From: Pseudomonas syringae pv. cilantro
GTDB lineage: Bacteria > Pseudomonadota > Gammaproteobacteria > Pseudomonadales > Pseudomonadaceae
NCBI RefSeq assembly: GCF_001293775.1
Contig: NZ_LGLN01000013.1
Location: 212,400 to 276,399, forward strand
Direction of reading: 5' to 3'
DNA: 64,000 nt
A model generated the notes under the pieces. The model ran no database searches and had not been told where the DNA came from. It worked only from the letters and a program-made list of their open reading frames with translations. Positions 1-8,905 of the stretch are shown piece after piece (the first letter of the stretch is position 1; every line of letters begins with the position of its first letter). A program made the translations under genes and the position numbers.

Positions 1-7
1 CCTGCCG

Positions 8-454
8 TTACTTCAGGGTAACGGCGCCTTTCATCATGCTGATGTGGCCCGGGAAGGTGCAGAAGAACTCATACTCCTCCGCCGGATCAAGCTTCGATAC
101 GTCAAACGTTACCGAATCGTTTTCGCCGGCACCGATGATTTTGGTGTGCGCGATGACGCGAGTGTCCTCCGGTTTCACATAGTCTTTGTCTATGCCAACC
201 GACATGCCGTCAGTGGTGATCGCACTGGCGTCGGCTTTTTTGCTCAGTACCCAGTTATGCCCCATGACGTTCTTCGGCAAGCTGCCGGAGTGGGTCAATT
301 TGAGGGTGAATTCCTTGCAGCTCTTGTCGATCTGGATGGCTTTGGTGTCGTACATCATCTGATCGGTCGAATCGACTGTGGCGCTGCACTCGGCAGCCAA
401 CAACTGGCCACTGACCAACGACAACAGCGAAATCGCTACAAGCTTGCGAATCAT
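8..454 (-). CDS. azu: Azurin, periplasmic blue copper protein
   Basis: Small periplasmic electron carrier that exchanges single electrons through a type 1 copper centre. The 148-residue product starts with a clear Sec signal peptide of about 20 residues, and a mature form beginning AECS is expected. The copper ligands are visible: the His in MGHNWVL near the middle, and Cys, His and Met in [10 protein letters not shown] near the C-terminus. The length fits azurins (about 128 mature residues plus signal). The ATG is preceded by GGAG at good spacing. It stands alone, upstream of nothing co-directional within the window. No convincing ANR box is visible in the 160 bases upstream. The family call is near certain; the physiological partner is not visible here. 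Confidence 0.96.
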   Translation of the reverse strand: MIRKLVAISLLSLVSGQLLAAECSATVDSTDQMMYDTKAIQIDKSCKEFTLKLTHSGSLPKNVMGHNWVLSKKADASAITTDGMSVGIDKDYVKPEDTRVIAHTKIIGAGENDSVTFDVSKLDPAEEYEFFCTFPGHISMMKGAVTLK

Positions 455-615
455 TTGAATCTCCAGGGCGGGAATTTGATTAACGTAAAAACTGACGTAA
501 GAAGAGAGTACCCGATCAGGGTCGGGGTTCCGGGACGTGCGTCAAATGGTCCCTCGGGCGCTTGCGATAAGCGCCCTGTTGAAGAACGATTCACGAGGTC
601 AGGTAATTAGGTGCA

Positions 616-1509
616 TCAGGCGCTGACAGGCATTACCGTTACCCGAACCTCGGGATCATGCGTGCCGCCGCCCAGAATCACGCCCCTCAACGGCGACACA
701 TCGGAGAAGTCGCGGCCCCAAGCCAGGCTGATGTGCTCCAGCGCAGGCTGAACATTGTTGGTCGGGTCGAAATCGACCCAGCCGGAGGCCGGACAGAACA
801 CCGACACCCAGGCGTGCGATGCATCTGCGCCGATCAACCGTGGCTGGCCCGGAGGGGGCTGGGTCAGCAGATAGCCGCTCACGTAGCGCGCCGCCAGCCC
901 GCGCGAGCGCAAGCAGGCCAGCATCAGGTGGGCGAAGTCCTGACACACACCGCGGCGTCGCTCCAGCACTTCCACCAGCGGCGTGGCGACCTGCGTTGCC
1001 TCTTCATCGAACGTGAACTCGCTGAAGATTTTCTCCATCAAGGCCTGCACACCGAGCAGCAAGGGTCGTCCTGCGGGGAAGCAATCCTGGGAGAATTCGA
1101 CGAACGAGCGTTTCAGGTGCACGTAGGGCGATTCGAAGCGATAGCGGCAGGCGTCCAGGATGTCTTCGGTCATCGGCTTGGCGCTGTAGGTCAGCGCACT
1201 GCGGGTCACTTCCCATTCCGGCGACAGATTGAAGTCCAGAAACGGCCGCTCCAGCACCTCGACGCGCAGCCGGGCGTTGACCTGCAACTCATCATGCGGA
1301 CGCTCGAACGCCAGGCGGGTCAGCGGGTTGCCGAACACGTCCAGCTCATCGCGACGCGTGGTGGGCGTCGGGAAAATCTCCAGTTCCTGTTCAGTGCAGC
1401 GCTGCCACGGACTGCTGCGCGGCCACAAATGCGCCAGCTGCTGAGCCAGGGACACCGGGGTGTCGTACTTGTAATGGGTGTCGTGGAAAATCTGGTAAAA
1501 GGCGCTCAT
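616..1509 (-). CDS. Transglutaminase-like cysteine protease family protein
   Basis: Protein of 297 residues with an N-terminal beta region typical of bacterial transglutaminase-like proteins, followed by the papain-like core. The probable triad is visible: Cys in RRGVCQDFAH, His in DASHAWVSVF and Asp in GWVDFDPTNN. No signal peptide, so probably cytoplasmic. It is the last gene of a minus-strand operon; its ATG shares one base with the stop of the ATP-grasp gene (TGATG), which implies translational coupling. In other bacteria this family is encoded beside Alpha-E and circularly permuted ATP-grasp proteins, and the trio has been proposed to make and process peptide-like products. The actual substrate is unknown. 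Confidence 0.9.
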   Translation of the reverse strand: MSAFYQIFHDTHYKYDTPVSLAQQLAHLWPRSSPWQRCTEQELEIFPTPTTRRDELDVFGNPLTRLAFERPHDELQVNARLRVEVLERPFLDFNLSPEWEVTRSALTYSAKPMTEDILDACRYRFESPYVHLKRSFVEFSQDCFPAGRPLLLGVQALMEKIFSEFTFDEEATQVATPLVEVLERRRGVCQDFAHLMLACLRSRGLAARYVSGYLLTQPPPGQPRLIGADASHAWVSVFCPASGWVDFDPTNNVQPALEHISLAWGRDFSDVSPLRGVILGGGTHDPEVRVTVMPVSA

Positions 1510-4004
1510 CAGACAGATACCGTGCGTTGGCTGACGTCATCGACGTGAGCAAAATGGCGCAGCGCCAGACGATCGGACGCTTGCCCGCTGCAATCCGCGA
1601 TGCTCTGCAGCAGATCGGCCAGACCGTCGAGCACGGCGTCGATGCTGCTCTGCCCGAACAGCGGGTTTTCCAGGCTGCCCAGATCGAAATCGGCGAGACG
1701 CTGTGCCAGTACCACAAGGCTGTTGTCGCGTGGCGCATCGAACTCATCGTTCAGGCGGCGCAGCGAACGTTGCACAAGCTTGAGCTGAAACAGCACCGCG
1801 TGCGGGTTCTGTTCATCGAGCAGCAACAGGTCCAGCACCGGAATCAGGTGCGGTACGGCCATGTAGCGTGAGCGATAGGTGATGCTGCTATTACCCAGTT
1901 CCAGCAACCACTCCAGCCCTGCCTTCTCAGAGACGGCCGAGCCGCGCAGAAACGCTGCCAGACTGGAACTGAGAAACTTCAAGCGCTCGATACGCCGCCC
2001 GATCATCAGGAAATTCCAGCCTTCGTCGCGGGTCATGTCGTCCATGGCAAACCCGGAAAGCGCCGCCAGCGACATCACCAGACGATTGAGAAAATCCACC
2101 AGTTCGCCAAAGTCCGGCTCTTCGATTTCCAGACTCAGGGCTTCACGCTGCAATTCGACCAGCGCCTGCCAGTTTTCCCTTGAAAGCTTGCCGCGCACTT
2201 GCGAGGCGGCCCATTGCAGACGCTGCAGGTTGGCGCGCAGGCTGAATGGCCACTCATCACCCAGCAGGGCCGTCAGCAGGCGGTCTCGCAGCTCTTCGCC
2301 CTCCTCCACGTCCGGCAGCATGCCCAGGCTTTCAGACAGCGCGACGGCGGCCTCCAGCGCGAGCGGATCATCGTCATCGACATAGCGCGTCAACATGATA
2401 CGCAACAGACGGGCGCTGTCCTCGCAACGTTCACAGTAACGGCCAAACCAGAACAGGTTTTCCACCACCCGCGAGGGCAAATACGGGTCGCGACGGATCA
2501 GGTCATAAACGCCCAAGGCGCGCTGTCCTTTCCACGGTTCGCCCAGGTGCGAGCGTTCGCCCAGTACCCACGTATCCTTGCTCGCGCCGCCGCGCTGCAT
2601 CGAGACCACGTCGGCGTCGGCTTCGGCGGCAACGCGGGTCAGGCCGCCCGGCAGCACGCGATAGCCATCGCGACTGGCCACGGCGTAGACACGCATGCCA
2701 ATCGCGCGGGGTTGCAGGCCGGTGCCGTCTGCCTGCAGAACCGGCGCGTGGGACAACTGCGCCAGTTCTTGCGCAACGTAGGCGTAAGGCCGCGACTGCA
2801 TGCGCTGAGCGAGTACATTGCGTTGTTCTTCGCTCAGGTCGCGACCGAAGACCGGGGTGAAATGCTGCGAGGGAAACGCCGGTTTGATCAGCAGGTCAGG
2901 CAGTTTCTCCAGCGCTTGCGCCAGCACGGTCGGTTCTCCGCACCACCAGGTCGCCACCGACGGCAGGATCAAGTCTTCGCCAAACAGGTATTGACTGATT
3001 TTCGGCAAAAAGCCCAACAGGCCGGGCGATTCCAGCACACCGCTGCCCAGCGCATTGGCAACCAGCACGTTGCCCTGGCGTACCGCGTCAAGCAGCCCTG
3101 GCACGCCAAGCGCGGAGTCGGTACGCAATTCCAGCGGATCGCAGAAGTCATCGTCCAGACGCCGCATGATGGCGTGAACCCGACGCAGACCGCTGAGGGT
3201 TTTCAGGTAGACAGTCGCATCGCGTACCGTAAGGTCACCGCCTTCGACCAGCGGGTAACCCAACTGCCGCGCCAGATAAAGGTGCTCGAAATAACTTTCG
3301 TTGAAACGCCCCGGCGTCAGCAGCACCACCAGCGGCGCTTCGCTGCTGGTAGGCGCCTGACGAGACAGGGTCTGTTGCAGCGTGTCGAAAAAACCCGACA
3401 GATGCCTGACCTGCAAGTCGCGAAAGGTTTCCGGCAAGGCACGAGCCACGCTTTGCCGGTTCTCCAGCGCATAGCCAGCACCCGAGGGTGCCTGGGTACG
3501 GTCGGCGGTTACCCACCAGCGACCATCGGGCGTACGCGCCAGGTCCACGGCGTACATGTGCAGAAAGGTATTTTCCGGCGGTTTGATGCCCTGACACGGC
3601 CACAGAAAGTTGTTATGGCCAAATACCAGCTCGGCGGGCAACAAGCCATTGGCGATCAGGGTCTGCGGGCCGTACAGGTCGGCGAGCACGGCGTTGAGCA
3701 GTCGGGCACGCTGGGCAATCCCTGCCGCGACGTGTTGCCATTCATCCGCCGCAATAATGTGCGGCAACAGGTCCAGCTCCCACGGCCGATCTGCGCCTTT
3801 GGGGTCGGCATAAACGTTGTAGGTGACGCCGTTTTCCTGAAGCTGGCGGGTCAACAGGGCCTGGCGCTGGATCAATTGCGCCGATGTGCTGCGCTGCATG
3901 TGTTCGTACAGGCGACGCCAGTGCGGGCGAACGGCTCCGTCGGCGTCGAGCATTTCGTGGTAGGTACCCTCGGAAAGCGGGTAGCGGTCAAGCAGGTCAG
4001 GCAT
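1509..4004 (-). CDS. Circularly permuted ATP-grasp / Alpha-E domain fusion protein
   Basis: Fusion protein of 831 residues. Roughly the first 480 residues match the circularly permuted ATP-grasp family (DUF404/DUF407), with the conserved stretch around GAGYALENR; the last 310 or so match the helical Alpha-E family (DUF403), starting near LPSRVVENLFWFGRY. ATP-grasp enzymes join a carboxylate to an amine, so ligation of peptide or amide bonds is expected, but no substrate is known. The reading frame can be extended six codons to a TTG at 4022; the ATG at 4004 is preferred, although neither has a strong Shine-Dalgarno. It lies 89 bases after the DUF2126 gene and overlaps the transglutaminase gene, so the three probably work together. 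Confidence 0.88.
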   Translation of the reverse strand: MPDLLDRYPLSEGTYHEMLDADGAVRPHWRRLYEHMQRSTSAQLIQRQALLTRQLQENGVTYNVYADPKGADRPWELDLLPHIIAADEWQHVAAGIAQRARLLNAVLADLYGPQTLIANGLLPAELVFGHNNFLWPCQGIKPPENTFLHMYAVDLARTPDGRWWVTADRTQAPSGAGYALENRQSVARALPETFRDLQVRHLSGFFDTLQQTLSRQAPTSSEAPLVVLLTPGRFNESYFEHLYLARQLGYPLVEGGDLTVRDATVYLKTLSGLRRVHAIMRRLDDDFCDPLELRTDSALGVPGLLDAVRQGNVLVANALGSGVLESPGLLGFLPKISQYLFGEDLILPSVATWWCGEPTVLAQALEKLPDLLIKPAFPSQHFTPVFGRDLSEEQRNVLAQRMQSRPYAYVAQELAQLSHAPVLQADGTGLQPRAIGMRVYAVASRDGYRVLPGGLTRVAAEADADVVSMQRGGASKDTWVLGERSHLGEPWKGQRALGVYDLIRRDPYLPSRVVENLFWFGRYCERCEDSARLLRIMLTRYVDDDDPLALEAAVALSESLGMLPDVEEGEELRDRLLTALLGDEWPFSLRANLQRLQWAASQVRGKLSRENWQALVELQREALSLEIEEPDFGELVDFLNRLVMSLAALSGFAMDDMTRDEGWNFLMIGRRIERLKFLSSSLAAFLRGSAVSEKAGLEWLLELGNSSITYRSRYMAVPHLIPVLDLLLLDEQNPHAVLFQLKLVQRSLRRLNDEFDAPRDNSLVVLAQRLADFDLGSLENPLFGQSSIDAVLDGLADLLQSIADCSGQASDRLALRHFAHVDDVSQRTVSV

Positions 4005-4093
4005 GGAAGGCTCGGCAGGCAACGTAAGGACTTCAGAGTGGTGCAGTCAGATGTCACATCCGTGTGCATCTGACGCACAGAGCCACTGTTCTT

Positions 4094-7000
4094 TTAATGC
4101 AGACGCATATCCAGCGTCATCGGCAGCTCGTCGTTAATGTTGAGCGACGGAACGTCCAGTTTGCCGGGTGTGTGGCCGATTCGGAAGAAACGTGACAGAC
4201 GGCGGCTTTCCGCTTCGTTGGCGTTGACCGGTAACGTTTCGTAATTGCGGCCACCCGGATGGGCGACATGATACTCGCAGCCGCCCAGCGAGCGCTGCAT
4301 CCAGGTGTCGAGCAGGTCAAACACCAGCGGCGCATGCACACCGATGGTCGGTTGCAGGCAGTTGGCCGGCTGCCAGGCGCGATAGCGCACGCCCGCGACA
4401 AACTCGCCAACCCGGCCAGTGGGCTGCAACGGCACCGGGATGCCATTGCAGGTCAGCAGATAGCGCTGCGGTGGCAGGCCAGTGAGATGCACCTGCAAGC
4501 GCTCCAGCGATGAATCGACGTAGCGCACCGCGCCCCCGGCCGAACCTTCTTCACCCAGTACGTGCCAGGGCTCAAGAGCCTGACGCAGCTCCAGTTCGAT
4601 GCCGTTGACCGCGTAATCGCCCACTTTCGGGAAGCGAAACTCCAGGTGCGCGGCAAACCAGTCGGCCTTGACCGGGTAACCGGCCGAATTGAGGTCGGCG
4701 ACCACGTCGGCGAAATCCTGCTCGATGAAGTGCGGCAGCATGAAGCGGTCGTGCAACTGCGTACCCCAACGCGCCAGTTTGGCCGGGGCGTACGGCTCAC
4801 GCCAGAAACGTGCGACCAGCGCCCGCAGCAGCAATTGCTGGGCGAGACTCATGCGCGCGTGGGGCGGCATCTCGAAGGCGCGCAATTCCAGCAGCCCCAG
4901 ACGCCCGGTTGCGCCATCCGGCGAATACAGTTTATCGATGCAGAATTCGGCACGATGGGTGTTGCCGGTGACATCGATCAGCAAGTTGCGCAGCAGACGG
5001 TCGACAACCCACGGCGCGACTTCTTCACCCGGCTCGGGCATCTGCGCGAAGGCGATTTCCATTTCGTAGAGCGAGTCGTTGCGCGCTTCATCGATACGCG
5101 GTGCCTGCGAGGTCGGGCCGATGAACAAGCCGGAAAACAGGTACGACAGCGATGGATGGTTGTGCCAGTAGCTGAGCAAGCTGCGCAGCAGGTCCGGGCG
5201 ACGCAGGAACGGCGAATCCGCCGGTGTCGCCCCGCCGAGCACGAAGTGGTTGCCGCCGCCGGTGCCGGTGTGACGGCCATCGATCATGAATTTCTCGGTG
5301 GTCAAGCGCGTTTGGCGGGCCTGCTCGTAGAGAAACTCGGTGCGTTCGACCAGTTCGTCCCAGCTTGCAGAGGGCTGCACGTTGACTTCGATGACGCCCG
5401 GATCAGGCGTGATGCGGAAGTTGCACAGGCGCGGATCGCTCGGTGGCTCGTAGCCCTCCAGCAGAACCGGGCATTGCAGTTCTTCGGCGGTCGCCTCGAT
5501 AACGGCGACCAGTTCAAGGTATTCCTCCAGTTTTTGCAGCGGCGGCATGAACAGATAGAGACGCCCGTCACGCGCCTCGGCACACAGCGCGGTGCGGGTC
5601 AGCCAGTCGGCGGACTCATCAAGCTCCGGTGCGCGCTCGGCGTCGCTTTCGCTGGACTTGAGCTGCGCGGTCAGCGAGTCGCTGTCGGCCAGCTCAGGGA
5701 AGTCCTGATTGTGATCGGTCGGATGGACGAACGGATATTCCGCCGCTTTGACCCACGGCTGCGAGGCCAGCGGCAGTCGATAGCCCAGTGCCGAATCGCC
5801 CGGTACCAAACGGCAATGCTCGTCACGCAGATACCAGCGTCCGCTCTGCCAGCTGTCACCTTCTGCGCTGCGGGCCAGCGGCAGCACCTGACCAATCATC
5901 TTGTCCAGACCTTGCGCAAATACCTTGCGCAGGCGGGCGCGCTCAAGCTCATCACCCAATCGCGAATCTTCGGCGGTCACGTTGACCGGCAGCGCACCTT
6001 CGCGCCACAGGTAGTAGAAGTTGTCTTCGTAGGCCGGGAACACGAAGCGGCCCGGCAGCTTCAGGCGCTCGGCAACGCTGGCGAGAAAACGCCCGGCCAG
6101 TTCACCGGTCGCGCCATAGTCCTGCGTTTCATCAGCGATCAGCGCATTGTTGTGCCAGACCGGCTTGCCATCCTTGCGCCAGAAACAGTTCAGCGACCAG
6201 CGCGGCAATTGCTCGCCCGGATACCACTTGCCCTGCCCGAAATGCACGATGCCCAACGGCGCGTAATGGGCGCGCATGCGCTGGAACAGCTCGGCAGACA
6301 GTTCGCGCTTGCGAGGCCCTAGTGCAGCCGTGTTCCATTCGGCGCCATCGCGATCATCGATGGACACGAATGTCGGCTCGCCGCCCATGGTCAGGCGCAC
6401 ATCGTCACGCAGCAGGTCAGCATCAATCTGCCGACCGAGGGCCTGAATGTCCTGCCATTGTTGCTCGGTGTAGGGTTTGGTGACGCGTGGCGCCTCCCAG
6501 ATGCGCTCGACCGACATTTCGTGGCTGAATTCGGTTTCGCACGGTTCGACCAACCCGCTGATCGGCGCGGCCGAGGACGGTTCGGGGCTGCACGCCAGCG
6601 GAATGTGCCCTTCGCCTGCGAACAGCCCGGAGGTGGCATCCAGCCCGACCCAGCCTGCGCCGGGCAGATACACCTCGCACCAGGCGTGCAGGTCGGTGAA
6701 ATCGACGTCCGTGCCGGAAGGTCCGTCCAGCGCTTCGACATCTGCCTTGAGCTGGATCAGATAACCCGACACGAAACGTGCGGCCATGCCCAGATGACGC
6801 AGCAGCTGCACCAGCAGCCAGGCCGAATCGCGGCAGGAGCCCGAGGCGTTTTCCAGCGTGAACTCCGGGGTCTGAACACCCGGCTCCATGCGGATCAGGT
6901 AAGCCACGTCCTGGCTCAGGCGCTGGTTGAGGCCGACCAGAAAATCGATAGCCGGGATCGGCTCGCGACTGATGCTGTCCAGATAGGCCTGAAACCTCGG

Positions 7001-7372
7001 CGTCAGCGGCAGCTTTTCGAGGTACGGGGCAAGCTCACGCTGCTCTTCGCTGGCGTACGTGAAGGGGATGTTTTCGGCGTAAGGTTCCAGAAAGAAGTCG
7101 AACGGGTTGAAGACCGCCATTTCGGCGACCAGATCAACTTCGACGCGAAACTCGTTGGTCTTTTCCGGAAAAACCAGCCTCGCCAGGTAATTACCCTGAG
7201 GGTCCTGCTGCCAGTTGATGAAGTGGTTTTCAGGCAAAACTTTAAGCGAATAAGACAGCACACGGGTGCGGCTATGGGCGGCCGGGCGCAGACGAACGAT
7301 CTGAGGACCCAGTTCGACCGCGCGTTCGTAGCGGTAATGCGTGACATGGTGCAAGGCAATATGAATCGACAC
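4094..7372 (-). CDS. DUF2126 large transglutaminase-like protein
   Basis: Very large protein of 1092 residues. The N-terminal 290 residues form a transglutaminase domain with Cys in SGSCRDSAWL and His in DLHAWCEVYL followed by the GWVGLDAT segment. The rest is the DUF2126 region, with GGGNHFVLGG as a recognisable block. The frame is open further upstream, but a GTG at 7372 with a perfect AGGAGG seven bases ahead decides the start and gives the family N-terminus SIHIALHHVTHYRY. It is the first gene of the three-gene operon with the ATP-grasp/Alpha-E and second transglutaminase genes. No signal peptide. Function is inferred only from the conserved cluster: probable peptide or amide metabolism. 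Confidence 0.9.
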   Translation of the reverse strand: MSIHIALHHVTHYRYERAVELGPQIVRLRPAAHSRTRVLSYSLKVLPENHFINWQQDPQGNYLARLVFPEKTNEFRVEVDLVAEMAVFNPFDFFLEPYAENIPFTYASEEQRELAPYLEKLPLTPRFQAYLDSISREPIPAIDFLVGLNQRLSQDVAYLIRMEPGVQTPEFTLENASGSCRDSAWLLVQLLRHLGMAARFVSGYLIQLKADVEALDGPSGTDVDFTDLHAWCEVYLPGAGWVGLDATSGLFAGEGHIPLACSPEPSSAAPISGLVEPCETEFSHEMSVERIWEAPRVTKPYTEQQWQDIQALGRQIDADLLRDDVRLTMGGEPTFVSIDDRDGAEWNTAALGPRKRELSAELFQRMRAHYAPLGIVHFGQGKWYPGEQLPRWSLNCFWRKDGKPVWHNNALIADETQDYGATGELAGRFLASVAERLKLPGRFVFPAYEDNFYYLWREGALPVNVTAEDSRLGDELERARLRKVFAQGLDKMIGQVLPLARSAEGDSWQSGRWYLRDEHCRLVPGDSALGYRLPLASQPWVKAAEYPFVHPTDHNQDFPELADSDSLTAQLKSSESDAERAPELDESADWLTRTALCAEARDGRLYLFMPPLQKLEEYLELVAVIEATAEELQCPVLLEGYEPPSDPRLCNFRITPDPGVIEVNVQPSASWDELVERTEFLYEQARQTRLTTEKFMIDGRHTGTGGGNHFVLGGATPADSPFLRRPDLLRSLLSYWHNHPSLSYLFSGLFIGPTSQAPRIDEARNDSLYEMEIAFAQMPEPGEEVAPWVVDRLLRNLLIDVTGNTHRAEFCIDKLYSPDGATGRLGLLELRAFEMPPHARMSLAQQLLLRALVARFWREPYAPAKLARWGTQLHDRFMLPHFIEQDFADVVADLNSAGYPVKADWFAAHLEFRFPKVGDYAVNGIELELRQALEPWHVLGEEGSAGGAVRYVDSSLERLQVHLTGLPPQRYLLTCNGIPVPLQPTGRVGEFVAGVRYRAWQPANCLQPTIGVHAPLVFDLLDTWMQRSLGGCEYHVAHPGGRNYETLPVNANEAESRRLSRFFRIGHTPGKLDVPSLNINDELPMTLDMRLH

Positions 7373-7906
7373 GGCGTGCCTCCTGCGAGCCTGAACGGTG
7401 ATGGGAACCGCGCAAGACTTATGCCATCTGGTCAAATACGGCAGTTCCTCGACGGTGAGACAGAACCAGGCACCATAAAAGCGCCTGTCAGGCTCTATGG
7501 TGCAAGCGTTGCACAGAAATAAGGCGCGAGCAGAAATAATTTATCAAAGGCCGGGAACGCTATGGATTCAGCAAAATGCTTTATGCGTTCAGACTGGCAC
7601 CAAGCGGTAGGCCGACGCCAGCGGGAAACAGCATGCGCGATGCTACAGACATCGAACGTACCCGTCTGCCCGTCGACGCCAGGTCAGGCCTGACAGGAAA
7701 GGCGTACGATCCCCATTCGCACGACGACGCCGAAAAATCAAAATAATTAAATATATAACACCTGCACACGACTTCATCCGTAACAGGCCTGCTTCCAAAT
7801 GGCAAGTTGAATAAATAGCGGATTCCCACAAAGAAAACCAGAAAGCCCCGACAGCACTGACTCACTCAAACTGTTTAATTGGCTCTATTCAGGAGAGTGA
7901 AAAAAA
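7373..7906. other. Intergenic region, AT-rich, no gene supported
   Basis: This divergent gap separates the DUF2126 operon from the propeller/CdtB genes. It must carry promoters in both directions. Base composition drops towards A+T in the right half, with an A/T tract around 7730-7765, which marks the left edge of the low-GC island. Short reading frames on both strands have no recognisable family or convincing ribosome binding site. No repeat or integrase remnant was recognised. Confidence 0.5.
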
Positions 7907-8842
7907 ATGAAATTAAACAGCACTGAAAACCTTCACGGCATCATGCAGGGCTTTACCACCTTGACATCAGATGCAGCGGACGACTGCCGCACGGCGCTTC
8001 ACAAAGGGAACCTGTTTTGCGTGTACTTGGGAGAGGATCGACAAATCAAGTACATAATAAAATCCCCGCACGCAAACTGGGGAAATCCGACAGCACTGGG
8101 CTATGCCCATCCTAGTAATAGTGGCTACGTTTTAGAAGACCCATCCGAGGCTCAGGAAATCGTGCACGTCAGCATGCACCCACTTGATAACCACACCACT
8201 CCAAGCCTGGTCTCCTTCCAGGAACAGCTGTGGCTAATCTTTACCGATCCCTATGGATCTACGGAATTTCGCATTTGGGATGAAAGCAAAGCTTCATTCA
8301 AGTACAAACATCAACGCGCCTTGACGATTGAGCACTCAGCAACGTATGCGCAGTTGAACAATAGGCTGTATATGTTTTACAAGCTGCATGGGAGCAAAAA
8401 CATTTACTGCTCGCATACGCCTGATATGGAGAACTGGACGGCGCCTGAAGTGGTGAAGAAAGATGGCATCAACACGATAAAAAGTAACCTCAGCCCTGTA
8501 GCCACCACTTATCAGGGCCTGATACACCTCATTTACAAAGATATTGAAGGTGGCTTTTTTCTGATAAAAAGTGACGGCGAGTGCTGGACAAGCTCAATCG
8601 CACTGGTTCCCGCCGATTATCATCACTCACCAGGCATAGCCGTGCATAACGGTCTGTTGAAGCTAGCTTTCTGTAACCTGGCAAAAGCCAAGCACCCCGC
8701 CCTCTACCAATACAGCTTTGACGGCAACGCTCTTAGCGCCGTGGTTGCCAGTACGATGCTCACGGCCGGAGGCTCTCCGGCACTCAGCACACAAAACGGT
8801 AAGTTGGTCGCCGTTTACCTGGAACACGACCGGGCTCTATAA
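7907..8842 (+). CDS. Beta-propeller-like protein, putative partner of the CdtB-like toxin
   Basis: Protein of 311 residues with no signal peptide and no family I can name with certainty. It holds six repeats about 50 residues apart, each with a G/N-x-L core strand: near residues 34 (GNLFCVYLGE), 107 (QLWLIFTD), 152 (NRLYMFYKL), 204 (GLIHLIYKD), 249 (GLLKLAFCN) and 298 (GKLVAVYLE). Several are followed by an aromatic strand and a W, as in YCSHTPDMENW and IKSDGECW. This pattern fits a six-bladed propeller such as sialidase-like or lectin-like folds; no catalytic Asp-box set is obvious. AGGAGAG precedes the ATG at 11 bases. The CdtB-like gene follows after 63 bases, so both are probably co-transcribed. 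A carbohydrate-binding or delivery role is inference. Confidence 0.72.
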   Translation: MKLNSTENLHGIMQGFTTLTSDAADDCRTALHKGNLFCVYLGEDRQIKYIIKSPHANWGNPTALGYAHPSNSGYVLEDPSEAQEIVHVSMHPLDNHTTPSLVSFQEQLWLIFTDPYGSTEFRIWDESKASFKYKHQRALTIEHSATYAQLNNRLYMFYKLHGSKNIYCSHTPDMENWTAPEVVKKDGINTIKSNLSPVATTYQGLIHLIYKDIEGGFFLIKSDGECWTSSIALVPADYHHSPGIAVHNGLLKLAFCNLAKAKHPALYQYSFDGNALSAVVASTMLTAGGSPALSTQNGKLVAVYLEHDRAL

Positions 8843-8905
8843 ATTCTTTGCCTGGAGTAAGCCATTCTCCAGGCAACTCTTGCTATCCATTCTGGAAACC
8901 ACTAA

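Noticed and set aside
477..490. Possible ANR/FNR box upstream of azurin
   Set aside because: Only the ATCAA half fits; the other half is poor and the site lies too close to the start codon.
2199..4073. Plus-strand frame of 624 codons antisense to the ATP-grasp/Alpha-E gene
   Set aside because: His/Gln/Arg-rich shadow of the real minus-strand gene, whose domains are clear; typical of GC-rich DNA.
4562..6322. Plus-strand frame of 586 codons antisense to the DUF2126 gene
   Set aside because: No domain, odd composition, fully inside a recognised gene.
7581..7865. Minus-strand frame of 94 codons before the propeller gene
   Set aside because: No family, no good ribosome site, and it covers the likely promoter region.
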